The notes: a model not told the origin generated them from the sequence alone. DNA of 64,000 nt from Watersipora subatra (GCF_963576615.1 NC_088714.1:65294667-65358666), one strand, 5' to 3'; counted from the stretch's first letter, positions 1-25,854 are shown. Program-made: numbers and translations.

Positions 1-2523
1 CATAGAACTAGACACACTGTGGTCAGTATGATTTTGAAAATATGTTTTTTATGCACCAAACCTGTTTTCAAAACAAAATCATTGTCATTAGAAAAAAAAC
101 ATTCACCTTTAACACGCTTAGTATTATTTGTACTTGAATTTGTGCGTCATTAAAAGATAGATTTACTGTCAGTAAATACCTCGTAAATGATCCTTTTAAG
201 AGCATCTAACATGAAAGCAGTTGACAATTAGCAATAATGTAAGCATTTCACCCTACTCTGACTTACTAACTTCAATCTTCTATCCATACAAGCAATTCTA
301 TACCAGAAAATGATGCGTTTGTTTAAAAGCTAACCACCACACCAGCACAGCGTAATAAAAACAACATTTGGGCTATAGAAAGGTGAGCTCAACCGACGAT
401 TCTTTCAGATGTGAGCAAATTAAATCAATGCTAGGAGATCAACCATGTAATCGTTTCAATATAACATACCTAATTAATTATTACAATAATTTTCCTTTGT
501 GATATATAAACCAATGCATATAATCGCGCTTGATCACAGCGGTTTTGCTAGATCACTATCAGGCATATGTGAACACTGACCATGATTTTATCGTCTTCAT
601 CGCCTAGGCTTCTCGCAAGTGACGAATCAACCAATGGTTACCACAAATTCTTGCACAATTATCGATGTAGCACTAAAAATCTCTCTCCATTTACTAACAT
701 GCAAGCGTAATGCAACACATCGTTCGACGTATGACGATCAGCAACAAATGTATATCTAATGAGAGGAAGTTTCGTAACTAGTATTGCACACAAAAAATAT
801 GCAACGGACGTAAAAAAAATTATTTGAATGTTACTATTAGTGTATACCGATAACGTAAATTATGCACTAAGTAACGAACTTACCATTACAATTAAAAATA
901 GTATATAATGCTTGTATGATAAATTGCGTGAAAATGCAAACGTACAGGAAACTAAATTGCTACCGACATAAAAATGCGTAAAATGTCGCGGGCTGTCAGG
1001 GCACCCGCGATGATCGACACTTCGCGACTATTAAAATACACCTGTATCAACTTTTTTCATATGCAGTAACTTGTGCGCCGAATACAATTTCGATTTTTCG
1101 AGAGGACAACTCTTTATAATACAAAAAGTTGTACTGACCATCGTTTAGTTAATACTAGACACAAAATACATGTACAGTTTCCTAATACGTTGAGAAACGC
1201 TTTTAACACCTAGCTTACTTATTTTTTGTATACAGTTTTCCAAAAACCAACGAAAATACTAGAGCAAATGTCTAGAAAGATAATAATCCTGAAGTAGAAT
1301 ACCAACAACATAACTATAAACAATCATATGTAATCTGCCACCTACTGTATGAAGCATAACAGCAGAAAGAATCTACATGTCATCATAAATATTTTTAAAA
1401 CAATCAAAGATTAAACACTTCTTCAAATATCTAATGATAATAATCAATAATATTTATTATTGAATGAACAATACAGTTTGGATGCGTATTAACGACTTGT
1501 TATTGATCATGGGTATGAACGAATGATATCAAATTCTTGTAAATTTCGATTGTTAGGAAATACCTAAGCTTTGGCGTAATTCCTTTGCATTGACATAACT
1601 GTACATTTTACTTTTTAATTAACATTTATCTACAGCAAATAACAACTTTTTGTGACACGTTAAAGAGAGTAGAAGGAGCAAGAAGAGGGAATAAAAGGAA
1701 GCAAAAAGAAGGGAAAGGTTATCTAATGTATAACCAGTTACACGCAGCTCCATCCATTAATATAATTAATTTGCTAAGTGAAGCTATAAAAAGACACCAG
1801 TTGAAATATCAATAACAGAACAATATGTTTTTTACAAAAAAACTGAAAGTCAAAGACAGTAGGCATTAACAAGCATAAGGTGACAGTTTTGATTGCAAAG
1901 CTAAACATTTCTAAACCAATAACTTTTGCAAATCTTTTAAAATAATATAAATTTTTAATAATAATAATCTAATTCAAATGTAATTTTTTTTAAATTCTTC
2001 CAGCAGCCAAATTCACAGAGCATTGCGTTCCACTTTAGTCTCAATCATGGATTTATTTGCCATCCATAATTTTCAAATTTCAATATTACAACATGCAAGG
2101 TAATCGTTGACAGCATGTATTTAATTCGTAACGGAAGTTGTAAGTTTTTTGTTAAAATAAATGCGCTACGCACTACTTGTATGACAGTTTTCAAAGCAAT
2201 ACAAAATTACCCGCTGCTATTTATGTGTTTGCCATGGCACGATGTGTAATGGCAGATGATTACTATAGTTTGATGATTAGATTCATGATTACAGCAGCTT
2301 ATGGAGATATGTTAACGCGGTTGTAAATTATTGTTTTTTGTCCACTTATCAATGTTTCAGCCTTCTACAGTATGTTTCAGAGTAGTTCTTGTATCAAAGC
2401 TATTTAAAAAGTCCCATTGAATGATTTTAGGAGTAACTACTATAGTGACAATTTAGACCTACATATACAAATAGGTTAATTTATTCTTGGCGTTCTGCAT
2501 ATTCCCATCAAAGGTGCAGCTAC

Positions 2524-2565
2524 ACTTTGTTCAAACACTAACTATGTTGGCGTTTGAACAAAGTG
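2524..2565. repeat. Short inverted repeat (hairpin)
   Basis: The arms ACTTTGTTCAAAC and GTTTGAACAAAGT are perfect reverse complements separated by a short spacer. A further GTTTGAACAAA occurs about 40 bases downstream. It may be the end of a degraded MITE; no TSD is evident. Confidence 0.6.
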
Positions 2566-4899
2566 GTGCGCAGAGAAAGCATCACAGCACTTAGTTTGAA
2601 CAAAGGCAGCGTGCTGCCTCTCAACAGCTTGAACTTACCAAAATGCTTGATATGCTGCAAAAGTCAAACTGTAAAATACTTCTAAAGATTATGTCATATT
2701 CACTGTTGAATGGAATTCATATTTCACTTCAGTATCACATTTTGTCTCAAATCAATAAAATTCAGTAGCATAAATTCAACAATAAAAAGCTGATTCCTAA
2801 CAAAAAGAAATGTCTTCGTTTTAGTAACTTAAAACTATGACAGATGAAGTTATTTGAGCCTTTGTTTTAATGAGTATAAGACCAAATAACCGTAAATTGC
2901 GCTATGCCATGTTTCAAAACCAACCTCAAGTACCTATAGCACACACATATAAAATCACAAACTAACTGAAGCTTTCTGATACATCCCCTAAATAAGGAGA
3001 TTACAATACCTCTGCTCTATTGCAGACTCCAAGTCATGCTGGTTTTCACTGAGGAGTAAATATTTTGACTAGTAATAAATTTAGCAGTATCAGTTAATTT
3101 ACAAGACTTTACTAAACACCAGCCTCACAAATACCCTTCAACGCACGCGTACGAATAATTAAAAGCAATGGAAAATAGATTGTTTCAAAGATGTGAGATT
3201 GAGGATAGATTTATATATTCATAACTATTTTCTCTATTACATATAGGTTGATCCAAAATAAAATTTCAACTTGTTCAGAGTTTATTAACTGCTATTAATG
3301 ACATAATATTTGCGTTAGCATTGAATAGAAATTATAATTGACTTACTGGTCCTCAAAACTTCATAAATAATTGCGGATGTTCCTGTTTCAGCGGAGATGG
3401 GTTTGCCTGTAGAGCGGCCGCGGCAGTTTGACTGTTAGTGAGTAACTAAAAGCCGACTGCATATGCAGTAATTTGGTAACTCAGGCTTTTACCTGCACAA
3501 ACGCCGTACCATCAACAGCCCATATACCGTGACTCGAATTGTCATAATATAGCCCTATAATTACGTGGAATCTAGTCTGCGCTAACTACCCACGTAAAAC
3601 GAACGGGTTAGGACGAGACACTCGGATGCGTTTTATCAAAACAAGTGAGAACAACTCCTGTGCTACTAATTATTACTTTGAAAGAACAACCTCAGATGAC
3701 AGTAATTAAAACCGATGAAAAAGTCTTTTAAGCATATAATACATTTGAAGCAAAATATTAAAAATAAGTAATGCGTGAGTGATGCTAACAAAAAATAATT
3801 CTATTTAAAAATTTTTGTAGCTCAAAACATGCAACATTTTATTTATGTTCGGTCCCGATTTGATGAGTTTATCATTTTGTTGTGTTCACCAAGTGTTTTT
3901 TTAAACTTGGGAGTTGTTGGCTCAACTGCCACGATTGAGGGCAACCGAATCCCGCAAATATCTATTGGTAAAAAGGTAGCAAGGCTAATTATCAATAACG
4001 CCTATCTGTACGTATATATGGACTGTAAAATGTTTATATGTTGTCACTGGCTAGCAGAGAACGGAACAACTTGAATGGAATACGTGAGTTGCTCTCGTGC
4101 TTACATCAGTTATTTTTGTCACAGGAGAATACACGGACATGATTGAGAGTTTTTGCTCCGGCAAAACCGAATCAATTCTTTCATCGAATTTTCTTACCTG
4201 CGCTTATAGGCTATTCGAACATCAAGACTCGCAAATATTTATGTGGCAAATACATTTGCAATTTAATGCATACATTGTGTGATGTCAGTTGAAAAACGTT
4301 CAGTGTTAGATCAGAACTCTGCTAGTTTTAATATAAACCAAACGCATCATTTGTTGTTTGATCTTTTTGTCGTAGGCTGTGCGCTGCCATGCAGTAATCC
4401 TAAAAGAGCTGCTATACAAAGGGTAACCGAAATAGCTTATGCGAAAATGTATTATTTTTTATGATTTTAATCTGTTCTTTTATGTTATACTGCAATATTA
4501 ATGAGATTTTATGTTCTAACTTGCGTAATTATTAGAAGATCAATAACTTGATCGCAAAACTAGATTCTCACGTTACTTCATTAATAACCAAGGCTGCATT
4601 GTATACGAGGCAATTGTGGCTACCGTTGTAATAGGTTCGTTAGACTACAAAGTTCATGGGTTTGCATTGATTTTTGGTGTGTTAAATATAACTTTTTTTA
4701 TAATAATATTTTACGGTTATTGCTTCACGACATATAAAAGGATTAGAATCAGCATTTGTCATATATTATTACATTTTAGAGCCTTGTTAAATGTCGCCAA
4801 TTTAGTCTGTTTGGCTAACCAAGAGTGTTGTTGATATTAAGCAAGTCACAATCAAAAGCTAAAAAATTGCAGATTTTGGTAGTTTTCCCCATTACGTGA

Positions 4900-4941
4900 C
4901 CAATGATAAACAGCCCCCATGTGGGGGCTGTATATCATTGG
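4900..4941. repeat. Near-perfect palindrome, solo terminal-repeat fossil
   Basis: The sequence CCAATGATAAACAGCCCCC, a 3-base centre, then GGGGGCTGTATATCATTGG folds on itself with one mismatch. The same arm occurs as the terminal inverted repeat of the 830-bp MITE at 26645-27474 and, degenerate, at 52026-52092. This copy is essentially two TIR ends with no interior, so it is probably an internal-deletion relic of that family. Confidence 0.6.
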
Positions 4942-5223
4942 TGTGACAAAAACTGCAGCATCTCAATGTTATTAGCGGCTATCGCAGTCATTGCTGTACT
5001 ATCTAGTGTAGCTTTAAGATAATGATTTAGGTATTTATAAATTCCTCACAAGTTCCTTAACGAACTTTATAGCCACTATCCGACTTTTAACAGATGTAAA
5101 CCGCCTTTGCTTTGTTGTTTATGTTAGTCTCTGCTTACTTTAGGCCTATAGTTAATTAAAGGTTTAGGCATCGGTATAGGGCTGACTTAAATGTAATAGA
5201 AGATAATCTGTTCCAATCTAGAT

Positions 5224-5243
5224 GATCATCCATATGGATGATC
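5224..5243. repeat. Perfect 20-bp palindrome
   Basis: GATCATCCATATGGATGATC is its own reverse complement. No associated element or gene is visible. Confidence 0.7.
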
Positions 5244-6269
5244 TCAGGCTAGGTTCTCATCCTTTTCAATGTTAAATTTCAAGTCGGGTTTCAAGTTAGT
5301 TTGACTATTCAACCTATTGCATTTTTTCTGCTCAAAGCAGGTGAGTTTTGCCACATAGTTATCACAATGTAACTTATTTTGCTGGTCATTTGATAAGAAA
5401 AGTCGCTTAATAATCTAGAAGTCTTTACTTAAATCATATGTACAAGGGTCTAGCCTACGTTTCTATGCAAACTTTATAGCTTTTGTGCCATGAGGGAATG
5501 TTTCTAGGCTAGCATGAAGCCAGGTGGCTGTTTAGTTTCTGCAGCTGGAAAATTATGCCCGCACAATTTTTTCATGCAGCCGAACAGTTGGTAGTCGGTG
5601 CTAGCTAGATCAAATCTATATATTTAGTGTTTGGGAAATGGTGACCTTGAACAGCTTTTCTCTTTTTGTGGACGATATTCTGTTATAATGTAGCTCTACA
5701 AACTCGCATGATATTTAATTCAGGCTAAAGGGTAATGTGTTTCTGTTTCTTTATCGTGTTTACATCAAATTGGTAATCTTCACATGAAACGATGGGGGCT
5801 CAATGCATTGACGATTGTACAAAAGAACCCTATTCGAATCTATTCTGTTGTTCTCATGCGTGAGCATTGCAACTAGAATTACCTCTACATATGACAACAC
5901 AATAGCTCTGGAATTTTGTAGCTAGACGAAGTGTCACCTTATAAACAATATGATTGTAAACAAACACAGGCGTGTGTATATAACTGACTCATCACAATAT
6001 GTATTAAGCATGAGAGAGGTAGATGTAGCATGACTATAACTTTAATATATATCGCAAAGAAGTCTCACATCGTCCACATGTGATTTATAGAAAGAAGACT
6101 GGTATCACATTGTTAAAATATGGCATTTTTCTCTAGTTTTAGTCGCACAGTTCTGTTACAATTTATGATCGAGAGCCCTCGGGTTTGTAACAACACTGTT
6201 TTGCAGTGAGGACAATTACTCTGATCTGCCTTACAATGTCACATTTTCAGTTTTTAGCCTGGTCTATTG

Positions 6270-6600
6270 CTCAGAGCTTCCATAAGCATCTAAACTATAT
6301 GTTGCATTAGGCCTTCATAGACATGTGAACTATACTATCATATATTGCTTTAGGCCTTCATAGACATCTTAACTATATTATCATATGTTGGTTTAGGCCT
6401 TCCTAGACATCTGAACTATACTATCATATAATGCTCTAGATTACCATAAACATCTAAACATTACATCAACTATGTATTTATGCTCTGTAAACATCTGAAT
6501 CATTTTATGATATATTGCTCTGGGATTCCATAGACGTCTGAACTGTATTACTGTATATTGCTCTAGGCTTCCTTAGACATTTGAACCATACATTCAAATA
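6270..6600. repeat. Tandem repeat, about 43-bp period
   Basis: Diverged units contain the phrases GGCTTCCATAGACATCTGAA and CTATACTATCATATATTG. Adjacent GGCCTTC landmarks at 6310, 6353 and 6396 are 43 bases apart. About seven degenerate units are visible. Confidence 0.7.
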
Positions 6601-7759
6601 AACAAATCAAATCTTGTTTTTTGCAGAGTTCGATTACTGGTTTGATTGTTTATCTAGTGCTATATGGCCCTCCCACACAAGAGCAGGAATAAAAATGAAA
6701 AACTCTAGAATTACATATAAGAATCTACATGGTTTACGAGTATGTAGGCCTTTCGTGTAGGCCTGTAGTCAGACTCATGGAAACACAACTCCCGTACCTG
6801 TAGAAATTTATCATAGCAAATTCAATCTGTTAGAGCTCCAGAAACCTTTAAATCTATCATGGTCATACTTTTCCTACTTGGATAGCTTCTGTATTGAAAT
6901 TCGTGGCTACAAGTTTTTACTTTAAATTATACATATTCATATGAGTTTAAGTGTTTCAAAAGAATGAATATCTAAAAGAGGCAAGTTGTAATTGCTAAAA
7001 TATACTATGGTATATTTTATTATGGTATCATAAGTTAATAAATAGTAAAAACCGTCAGACTTTCTCCAATGAAGTGTCTAAAATTAATGGTTCAAAATTT
7101 ATCTTAACTTGTGTAGCGTAAATCTTCCGCGGCGCAAGTCCGTTGTGCTAGTTCCAACTTTAAATGGGCCACAAATTAGTTTTATAATAGAAGTTAAACA
7201 TTTGCCAACTGCATCCGTATCGCACAGCATTCAAGTTTCCTCTGACAGCATCGATGAGTGGCATGTCTGCCTCGGACAAAACTTGATTAATATTGTTAGT
7301 GGTGTGTACCAGTAGTCTATATTTGCGTCTCCAACTTGGATCCTTCATGTTCAATATATGCCTGTATCATAATTTCTAGACGTCTGTTGAGCTTAATGCT
7401 AGACTTCTTTGGTGCTCTCAGATTTCATGATTCTTTTCCGAACATTTCTACAAAATTTCTCCATGATTTGTGATAGTTGTGTTTACTATTTAAATAATGC
7501 CACTAATCTGCATTGCTCAATTGTGTTTTTGTACATTCAAAAGTTTATTTCCGTCATTTAAAGTTAACCAAGATTTATATCTCGTATGAATCATCAGGTA
7601 CAGACTAAATAGGTATATAGTAAAGTCACCAAAGGAGATGCAGAACTTGTTCAGAAAAAGGGATTACATTGTTTGAGTAGATGTCTGAGGCTTTGCAGCA
7701 CTATAGATAGTAGCACCTGTACCATAAATAGTACTTCTTGCAACATAGCTTAAGGTACT
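6601..7759. other. Non-coding interval, nothing recognised
   Basis: No exon, RNA gene or mobile element could be supported. The overlapping short frames at 7109-7354 on opposite strands show no domain or splice context. Confidence 0.5.
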
Positions 7760-8216
7760 GGAGGGGCTGGTACCTTATACATGATAGCTAGTTAAGCTAT
7801 CGTAAGCTTATGGTACGATAGCTATGGTGTCCATAGCTGGTACCTTATGTACGATAGCTATGGTGTCCATAGCTGGTACCTTCTGTACGATAGCTATGGT
7901 GTCCATAGCTGGTACCTTATGTACGATAGCTATGGTGTCCATAGCTGGTACCTTATGTACGATAGCTATGGTGTCCATAGCTGGTACCTTATGTACGATA
8001 GCTATGGTGTCCATAGCTGGTACCTTATGTACGATAGCTATGGTGTCCATAGCTGGTACCTTATGTACGATAGCTATGGTGTCCATAGCTGGTACCTTAT
8101 GTACGATAGCTATGGTGTCCATAGCTGGTACCTTATGTACGATAGCTATGGTGTCCATAGCTGGTACCTTATGTACGATAGCTAGTTCTTCTTACACCAT
8201 AGCTGGTACGTTATGT
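7760..8216. repeat. 36-bp minisatellite (left part)
   Basis: About ten near-identical 36-base units run from about 7810 to 8175; each contains GGTGTCCATAGCTGGTACC and TTATGTACGATAGCTA. The unit has internal dyads (TAGCT, GGTACC), and because 36 is divisible by three several frames stay open on both strands. That explains the long repetitive open frames; they are not proteins. A hAT-like element splits the array and it resumes at 9187. Confidence 0.9.
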
Positions 8217-8224
8217 GCGATAGC

Positions 8225-9186
8225 CAGGGTTGGCATTATTCCCCGGGAAAAACTGTTTTTCCCAGGGCAGCGGGAAAAACTGAGAACAACTGGTAAAAAC
8301 TGGGAACAACTGGGAAATATTACAACGCCAGAATTTTTTACCCAAATACTTTTGCTAAAAAATGAAATTTAATAAAAATGAAAAATTGAACTAAACAATT
8401 AGTTGTGTGACTCCATATTTATATCAATCAATAGCAATGGAAATAAAATAGTGTTTAAAAGTGGGAAAAATTAGAAAAAAGCAACACCCAAGATACGGAC
8501 CAATGTTAAATAACGATGAGCCTTTTACAGTCCAATAAGAGAACTGTTTTGACGTGTATTGTTTAACACTTTTTCCCTAGTGCAGACCGAGCTGTGCAAC
8601 AGGCCTGGAGTGGGGAAACCGTCCTAACTGGTAGCTTGATACCAAAACCTAAAAACAATTTCTTTAGGCTATGATTCGGCCGAATACGAGGATTAACTTT
8701 TCTTAGACAATCAATTCTAAATACTCTAATCCGTTGTTCAGTTCACCGGTCTCGACTACTTGGCATTATCTTCACGTGTTTTTGTTTTTCAATTATTTTC
8801 TAATTGTTGTATTATGCTTACTGTCATGTTTCACGCATATCAATTTTGCTTTCATTCAATATTACTATTTAACATATTTAAATAAACGAATATTATCTTG
8901 TGATCTGGTCTTTTCATTCAATATTTAGTAAATAAACCAATTATGAAGGTTATGCGCTTTCTTAGCCTGTGTACTGTTAAAGAGCCATTAACAAGCTCTA
9001 TGAAAGCTAATGGTATAAGTGTATTCTTATTCTTTGCTTTAGCATTAGTCAACTTGTCAAAAAAGAGGTTTTTTAGTTTTTCCCGCTTTTTCCCACTTTT
9101 GGACAAAAATGAGTTTTTCCCGGGACGGTAAAAACCGGTATAAACCGGCGGTAATAACCGCCATGGGAAATTCTATGTCAACCCTG
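8225..9186. mobile_element. hAT-like non-autonomous transposon inserted in the minisatellite
   Basis: The left end reads CAGGGTTGGCATTATTCCCC. The right end, reverse complemented, reads CAGGGTTGACATAGAATTTC. The element is flanked on both sides by the identical 8-bp duplication GCGATAGC (8217-8224 and 9187-9194), part of the host minisatellite unit. An 8-bp TSD with CAGGG termini fits the hAT superfamily. The interior is 962 bp, AT-rich, has subterminal GGGAAAAAC/GTTTTTCCC motifs and no transposase, so it depends on another element for movement. Confidence 0.85.
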
Positions 9187-9320
9187 GCGATAGCTATTAC
9201 TTCTTACACCATAGCTGGTACCTTATGTACGATAGCTAGTACCTCTTACACCATAGCCGGTACCTTATGTACGATAGCTAGTACCTCTTACACCATAGCT
9301 GGTACCTTGAGCAATGTAAG
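9187..9320. repeat. Minisatellite (right part, variant units)
   Basis: After the hAT insertion the array resumes with variant units containing ACACCATAGCTGGTACC and TTATGTACGATAGCTAGTA. The same variant is present just left of the insertion (about 8186-8212), confirming that the two parts were once contiguous. Confidence 0.85.
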
Positions 9321-9961
9321 TACACCTAAAAGCTGGTAGGCCTATTCCGTTAGCTCCTGAGTTATATCGTGACAATAAATATGAAGCCGCTAGCTGAGTT
9401 GTCATTGGAGGTGACAAAAGACATTCCTTGTTAAAATGTCAGTTGTCATGCAGAATATAGTGACCTCAAATTTTGGTACTAATTTATTCAGATCCCTTTT
9501 CATTGAAAAATTATTTTCACACACTCTGGACAGTCTATGCAGAATTTACCCATGTCAATTATCAGTCAATCCTCGCTGTCTTATCGTAAATAAAAGCTGC
9601 CTCTCTGTGTCTTACTGTTTGAGTGTTTATTACTCTCCCAAAAAGTATTCCTTTTATGGCACCTATGTGGTGTGGTAGTTATCATTCTGGATTTGTCCTT
9701 CCAAATAGTCGGTGATCCTTATTTTGATATGTTATTATAACTCTGCAAAGCTCAGCGCAAGATGGCTCTTTGAATCTTAAATTCAGACAAACAGCTGTAA
9801 CTGATGAGCTTATCTCTATACCCATACAAGTGGCTCTGCTAGCTGTCTGTATTGAGAATATTGTGAGAGAGTATTGTAAGAGAGTATTGTAAGAGAGTAT
9901 TGTAAGAGACATTTAATACCACTATGTTTTATATCAGCACTCAACTATACCTGAGACAGAC
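9321..9961. other. Upstream region of UGP2 (presumed promoter/5' UTR)
   Basis: No core promoter element is convincing. A short GTATTGTAAGAGA repeat lies at about 9860-9910. Given the likely first coding exon at 9962, the transcription start is probably somewhere in this interval, but the sequence does not define it. Confidence 0.35.
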
Positions 9962-22637
<12,676 letters not shown>

Positions 22638-22894
22638 TCAGCGCTGACATCACCAGTCGACCTCCTGACAGCTCGGAGTCTCGATGAAGTCTCATGGATC
22701 TATTACATTTTTACACTACTATGTTGTTCTATTAATATATTGTTAATCAAGACCCGTATATGTTTGGAATTTTCTTGCTTGTTTTTTCTTGTCCCTAAGC
22801 TTTTAGACTATTAGTTATTTCTGTGATATGTCTTGCGCAGGTTACGCAACAGTTTTATAAGAGGCTAGTTAGGATCTAAATTCACCATTTATAC

Positions 22895-22900
22895 AATAAA
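22895..22900 (+). terminator. Candidate UGP2 polyadenylation signal
   Basis: AATAAA lies about 258 bases after the UGP2 stop. Homology between the downstream flanks of the two BIRC6 copies begins just beyond this point, consistent with the gene ending here. Confidence 0.55.
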
Positions 22901-23325
22901 ATCATCCATTGTTATCTTGATATAGTTCCAGAAATCAGAATGTCTAAAGGCGTAATCAATTGTGCAAAGATTGTGCACATACATTACGTGTATAATATGC
23001 TCACTTATCTTAGTCTCAACCATAGGAGTTGTCTTCGCCCTTGTTCATCAGTTGCATCATCATTTCTAACACAGCGATTGATCTTGAGTATGGTTGCGAG
23101 ACACGTGCATCAGTTTACAGTCTGCTTGGCCTTGAGTGTTGTCATAGATATAGTAAACATAGATATAGGGTTTACTATATCTATGAGTGTTGTTGTCGCA
23201 TGATTGGCTGCTGCGGGCCATAAGCGCTGGTTTGCCAGTGATGTGATTTCATACCTAGCTGTTCGTATGTACGCTGCGTTTTAAGCAGACGAACGCGCAA
23301 TTACATTAGCTTGCTCAGTCAGAAT

Positions 23326-24142
23326 CACAGGTGTCCTTTAGCGGGGGTATTGCCGAAGCCAAGACCGGGCCGTAGTCTACACACACAAAAAAACAACAAA
23401 GGTCCACGTGGTTATGAGCAAAAACAAAAGTATCCACCTAAATATCTCACCAATCCAATGAGCAGCACACAAAAACTAAACCAATCGCCAGAGCCACCCA
23501 TCATGTCAAAATATTCCAAGTTTCAAGTCATGTCTTGCACAACTCACCTTATGGTTTGTCAAAACTTGTCCCAAAGTCCCTATTAATTTGAGACTGTCCA
23601 ATATCCGTTTTAGAAATGGTCGCCACTAGCCTAGCCTAACGTCCTGATTCAACATCTTAGTCACTATCGGGGCATTGCTGAGTGCTCCCAATCTTTTTTA
23701 GTCTCTCGTAAGCATGCAAGAACCAATCAAAATCGGGTTAACACTATTTTAAACAAAACTTAAGAGGGACTAAAAAAGATCGGGAGCACTCAGCAATGCC
23801 CCAATAGTTACTAAGGTGTTGAATCAGGACGCTAGGCTAGCGGCGACCATTTCTAAAACAGATATTGGACAGTCTCAAATTAATAGGGACTTTGAGACAA
23901 GTTTTGACAAACCGTAAGGTGAGTTGTGCAAGACATGACTTGAAACTTGGAATATTTTGACATGATTGGTGGCTCTGTCGATTAGTTTAGTTTTTGTGTG
24001 TGCTGCCCATCGGATTGGTGAGATATTTGGGTGGATACTTTTGTTTTTGCTCAGAACTGCGTGGACCTTTGTTGTTTTTTTGTGTGTGTAGACTACGGCC
24101 CGGTCTCGGCTTCGGCAATATCCCCGCTAAAGGACACCTGTG
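23326..24142. mobile_element. Long-arm foldback element with 8-bp target duplication
   Basis: Two arms of about 380 bases (23326 to about 23710, and about 23767 to 24142) are reverse complements around a loop of about 55 bases. The ends read CACAGGTGTCC and GGACACCTGTG. Identical GTCAGAAT octamers flank the element (23318-23325 and 24143-24150), so this is a target-site duplication. The 817-bp element has no coding capacity. The 8-bp TSD suggests hAT-type mobilisation, though the CACAG start is unusual. The corresponding place near copy B (about 44345-44400) lacks it. Confidence 0.85.
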
Positions 24143-25052
24143 GTCAGAATGAACCAGACGTGCTTTTCTTACAGCCGATCATGTATTTGATTACTAAAAA
24201 AGTTCCCGTTTCTCAAAGTTATCAGGAGGCAAACGGTACTAGTTATAATTTTTTATATTATATTTTGATCTGTATGTTCTTTTATTTGCTTGTTGCTGAT
24301 GTTGCTATTCATTCAACTAATTTTAAACCTTTGTATCAAGTTTGCATTCAGACTTCACAGGCATATCTGCTAACTCTAACTATACCTTCACGCATTGGCC
24401 GTAAGACTCGCGCAATTGCCTCACGCATCTCACGCCTTTGTCACGCAATTGCCCTCTTTACCCAAGCAAACCTGTTTTATTGCCCCAATCTTCAAGTAGT
24501 AATCATATACTTACTACTAATAAACAACTATGTATAAACCTATTTGTGGCATTCTCATCTATCAATAACCTCCACGACATGTAGTTTCCATATGGAGTTT
24601 TATTATCTTTCGCTGTGGTGTTTTTAAACGCTATGAAAATTTACCTCACTTATCAAATCCTCGCGTTTTCATTGCCCCCCAAAATGGACTCACTCTTTTC
24701 CCCACTCCAGGGTTGGCAGGTCTGTAAATTACAGGGGCGGTGTGGTTGAAAGTCAATAAAGTTTAATTACTGTCAATATTTAATTAAGTCAATATTACAT
24801 TCACACATACCAGTAGTCATAACCTCCCTAAAGTTCAAAGTCCAAAAGCAATATTTCCAAACTGCTAAACATTTTATCATCTTGGTAGTTCCAGAAATCA
24901 TAATGGCCAAAGACGCGATCAGATACAAACACTTAGCAGTAAATTATCTTGAATTTGGGTATAGTTTACATTGTGATGTTAAAACTTTAATAATAAGCAG
25001 TTTTAACACCTTTGAGGAAGAGGACAATTATCAATTTGAGGTTGTACCTTAA

Positions 25053-25840
25053 ACCATAACTGTCACAAACAACTTTTATTGTATTTACTAGGTAAATCAG
25101 ACACGCTGATTCCAATTTTGTAATCAAAATAAAGATTAGTCCACTAACTTTCAGAGTAATGAAGGCTTTTTCACAGCGTTTTAATATCGGTCTCGAAAAC
25201 AACACGATCGGCATAACAAGCTCCGCCCATAAATACATGACGTAACCTAGCTTTTTAGAAACAGCAGTTACGTAGGGATGTTTAGACCGATTTAGAATAA
25301 TAGAGATGGGTGTTTTAAAATCCAATAATATCTAAATTCAGCCTTAAAAATAATATCAGTCTTTTCTGAAAGGTAGATGAGCTATTTAACATTGCATATT
25401 TAAAAACACGCAATAACAACGCTAGCTTGTGATAAAACCGCGCTTTTTGAGCTCATTTTTCTCGGCGTCCAGCTCATTTAAACGTCATGTAACAAGCTAC
25501 GAGCAATTTTAAATAGTTTATATAGCTTTCATAAAAAACTTAAATTATTTTACAGGCTGGATTTAGATAATAATGGGTTTTAAGACACCCATCTCTATTA
25601 TTCTAAATCGGACTAAACATTCCTAACTTCCGTTCCTGAAAAAGCTAGGTTGTCACATATTTATGGGCGGAGCTTGTAATGCCAACTGTGTTGTTTTCGA
25701 AACGAATATTGAAACGCTTTAAAAAAGCTTAAATGACTTTGAAGGTTAGTGGACTAATTTTTATTTTGAGTACAAAATCGGAATTAGCGTGTCTGGTTTA
25801 CCTAGTAAATACGATAAAAGTTGTTCATGACAGTTATGGT
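25053..25840. mobile_element. TTAA-flanked long-inverted-repeat MITE
   Basis: Arms of about 290 bases begin ACCATAACTGTCACAAACAA and end CAGTTATGGT. TTAA flanks both sides (25049-25052 and 25841-25844). Beside copy B the same context reads GTTGTACCTTAAATAATTTT (about 47422-47441) with a single TTAA, an exact empty site. The insertion therefore happened in the copy A flank after the duplication. Confidence 0.9.
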
Positions 25841-25848
25841 TTAAATAG

Positions 25849-25854
25849 TTTTAT
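25849..25854 (-). terminator. Candidate polyadenylation signal for BIRC6 copy A
   Basis: AATAAA on the minus strand about 365 bases beyond the copy A stop. The equivalent position near copy B reads differently, so usage may differ between copies. Confidence 0.3.

Larger units (their letters stand above)
1..6269. other. AT-rich non-coding DNA, no gene recognised
   Basis: I find no exon chain, RNA gene or protein-domain signature here. Short open frames around 3829-4834 on the plus strand have hydrophobic, AT-driven compositions, no homology I recognise and no splice logic. Locally visible structures (hairpins near 2524, 4900 and 5224) are listed separately. A slightly more GC-rich patch lies around 3400-3640. 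A promoter or distal exon of a neighbouring gene cannot be excluded. Confidence 0.6.

Noticed and set aside
3829..4834. Cluster of four short plus-strand ORFs
   Set aside because: AT-rich, hydrophobic, no domains, no splice continuity.
7808..8372. Long repetitive open frames on both strands (12-residue units)
   Set aside because: They come from the 36-bp minisatellite; a unit divisible by three keeps frames open. No codon bias or start context.
24031..24537. 168-codon plus-strand ORF
   Set aside because: It runs across the end of a foldback MITE into AT-rich flank; the composition is random and the homologous flank near copy B does not conserve it.
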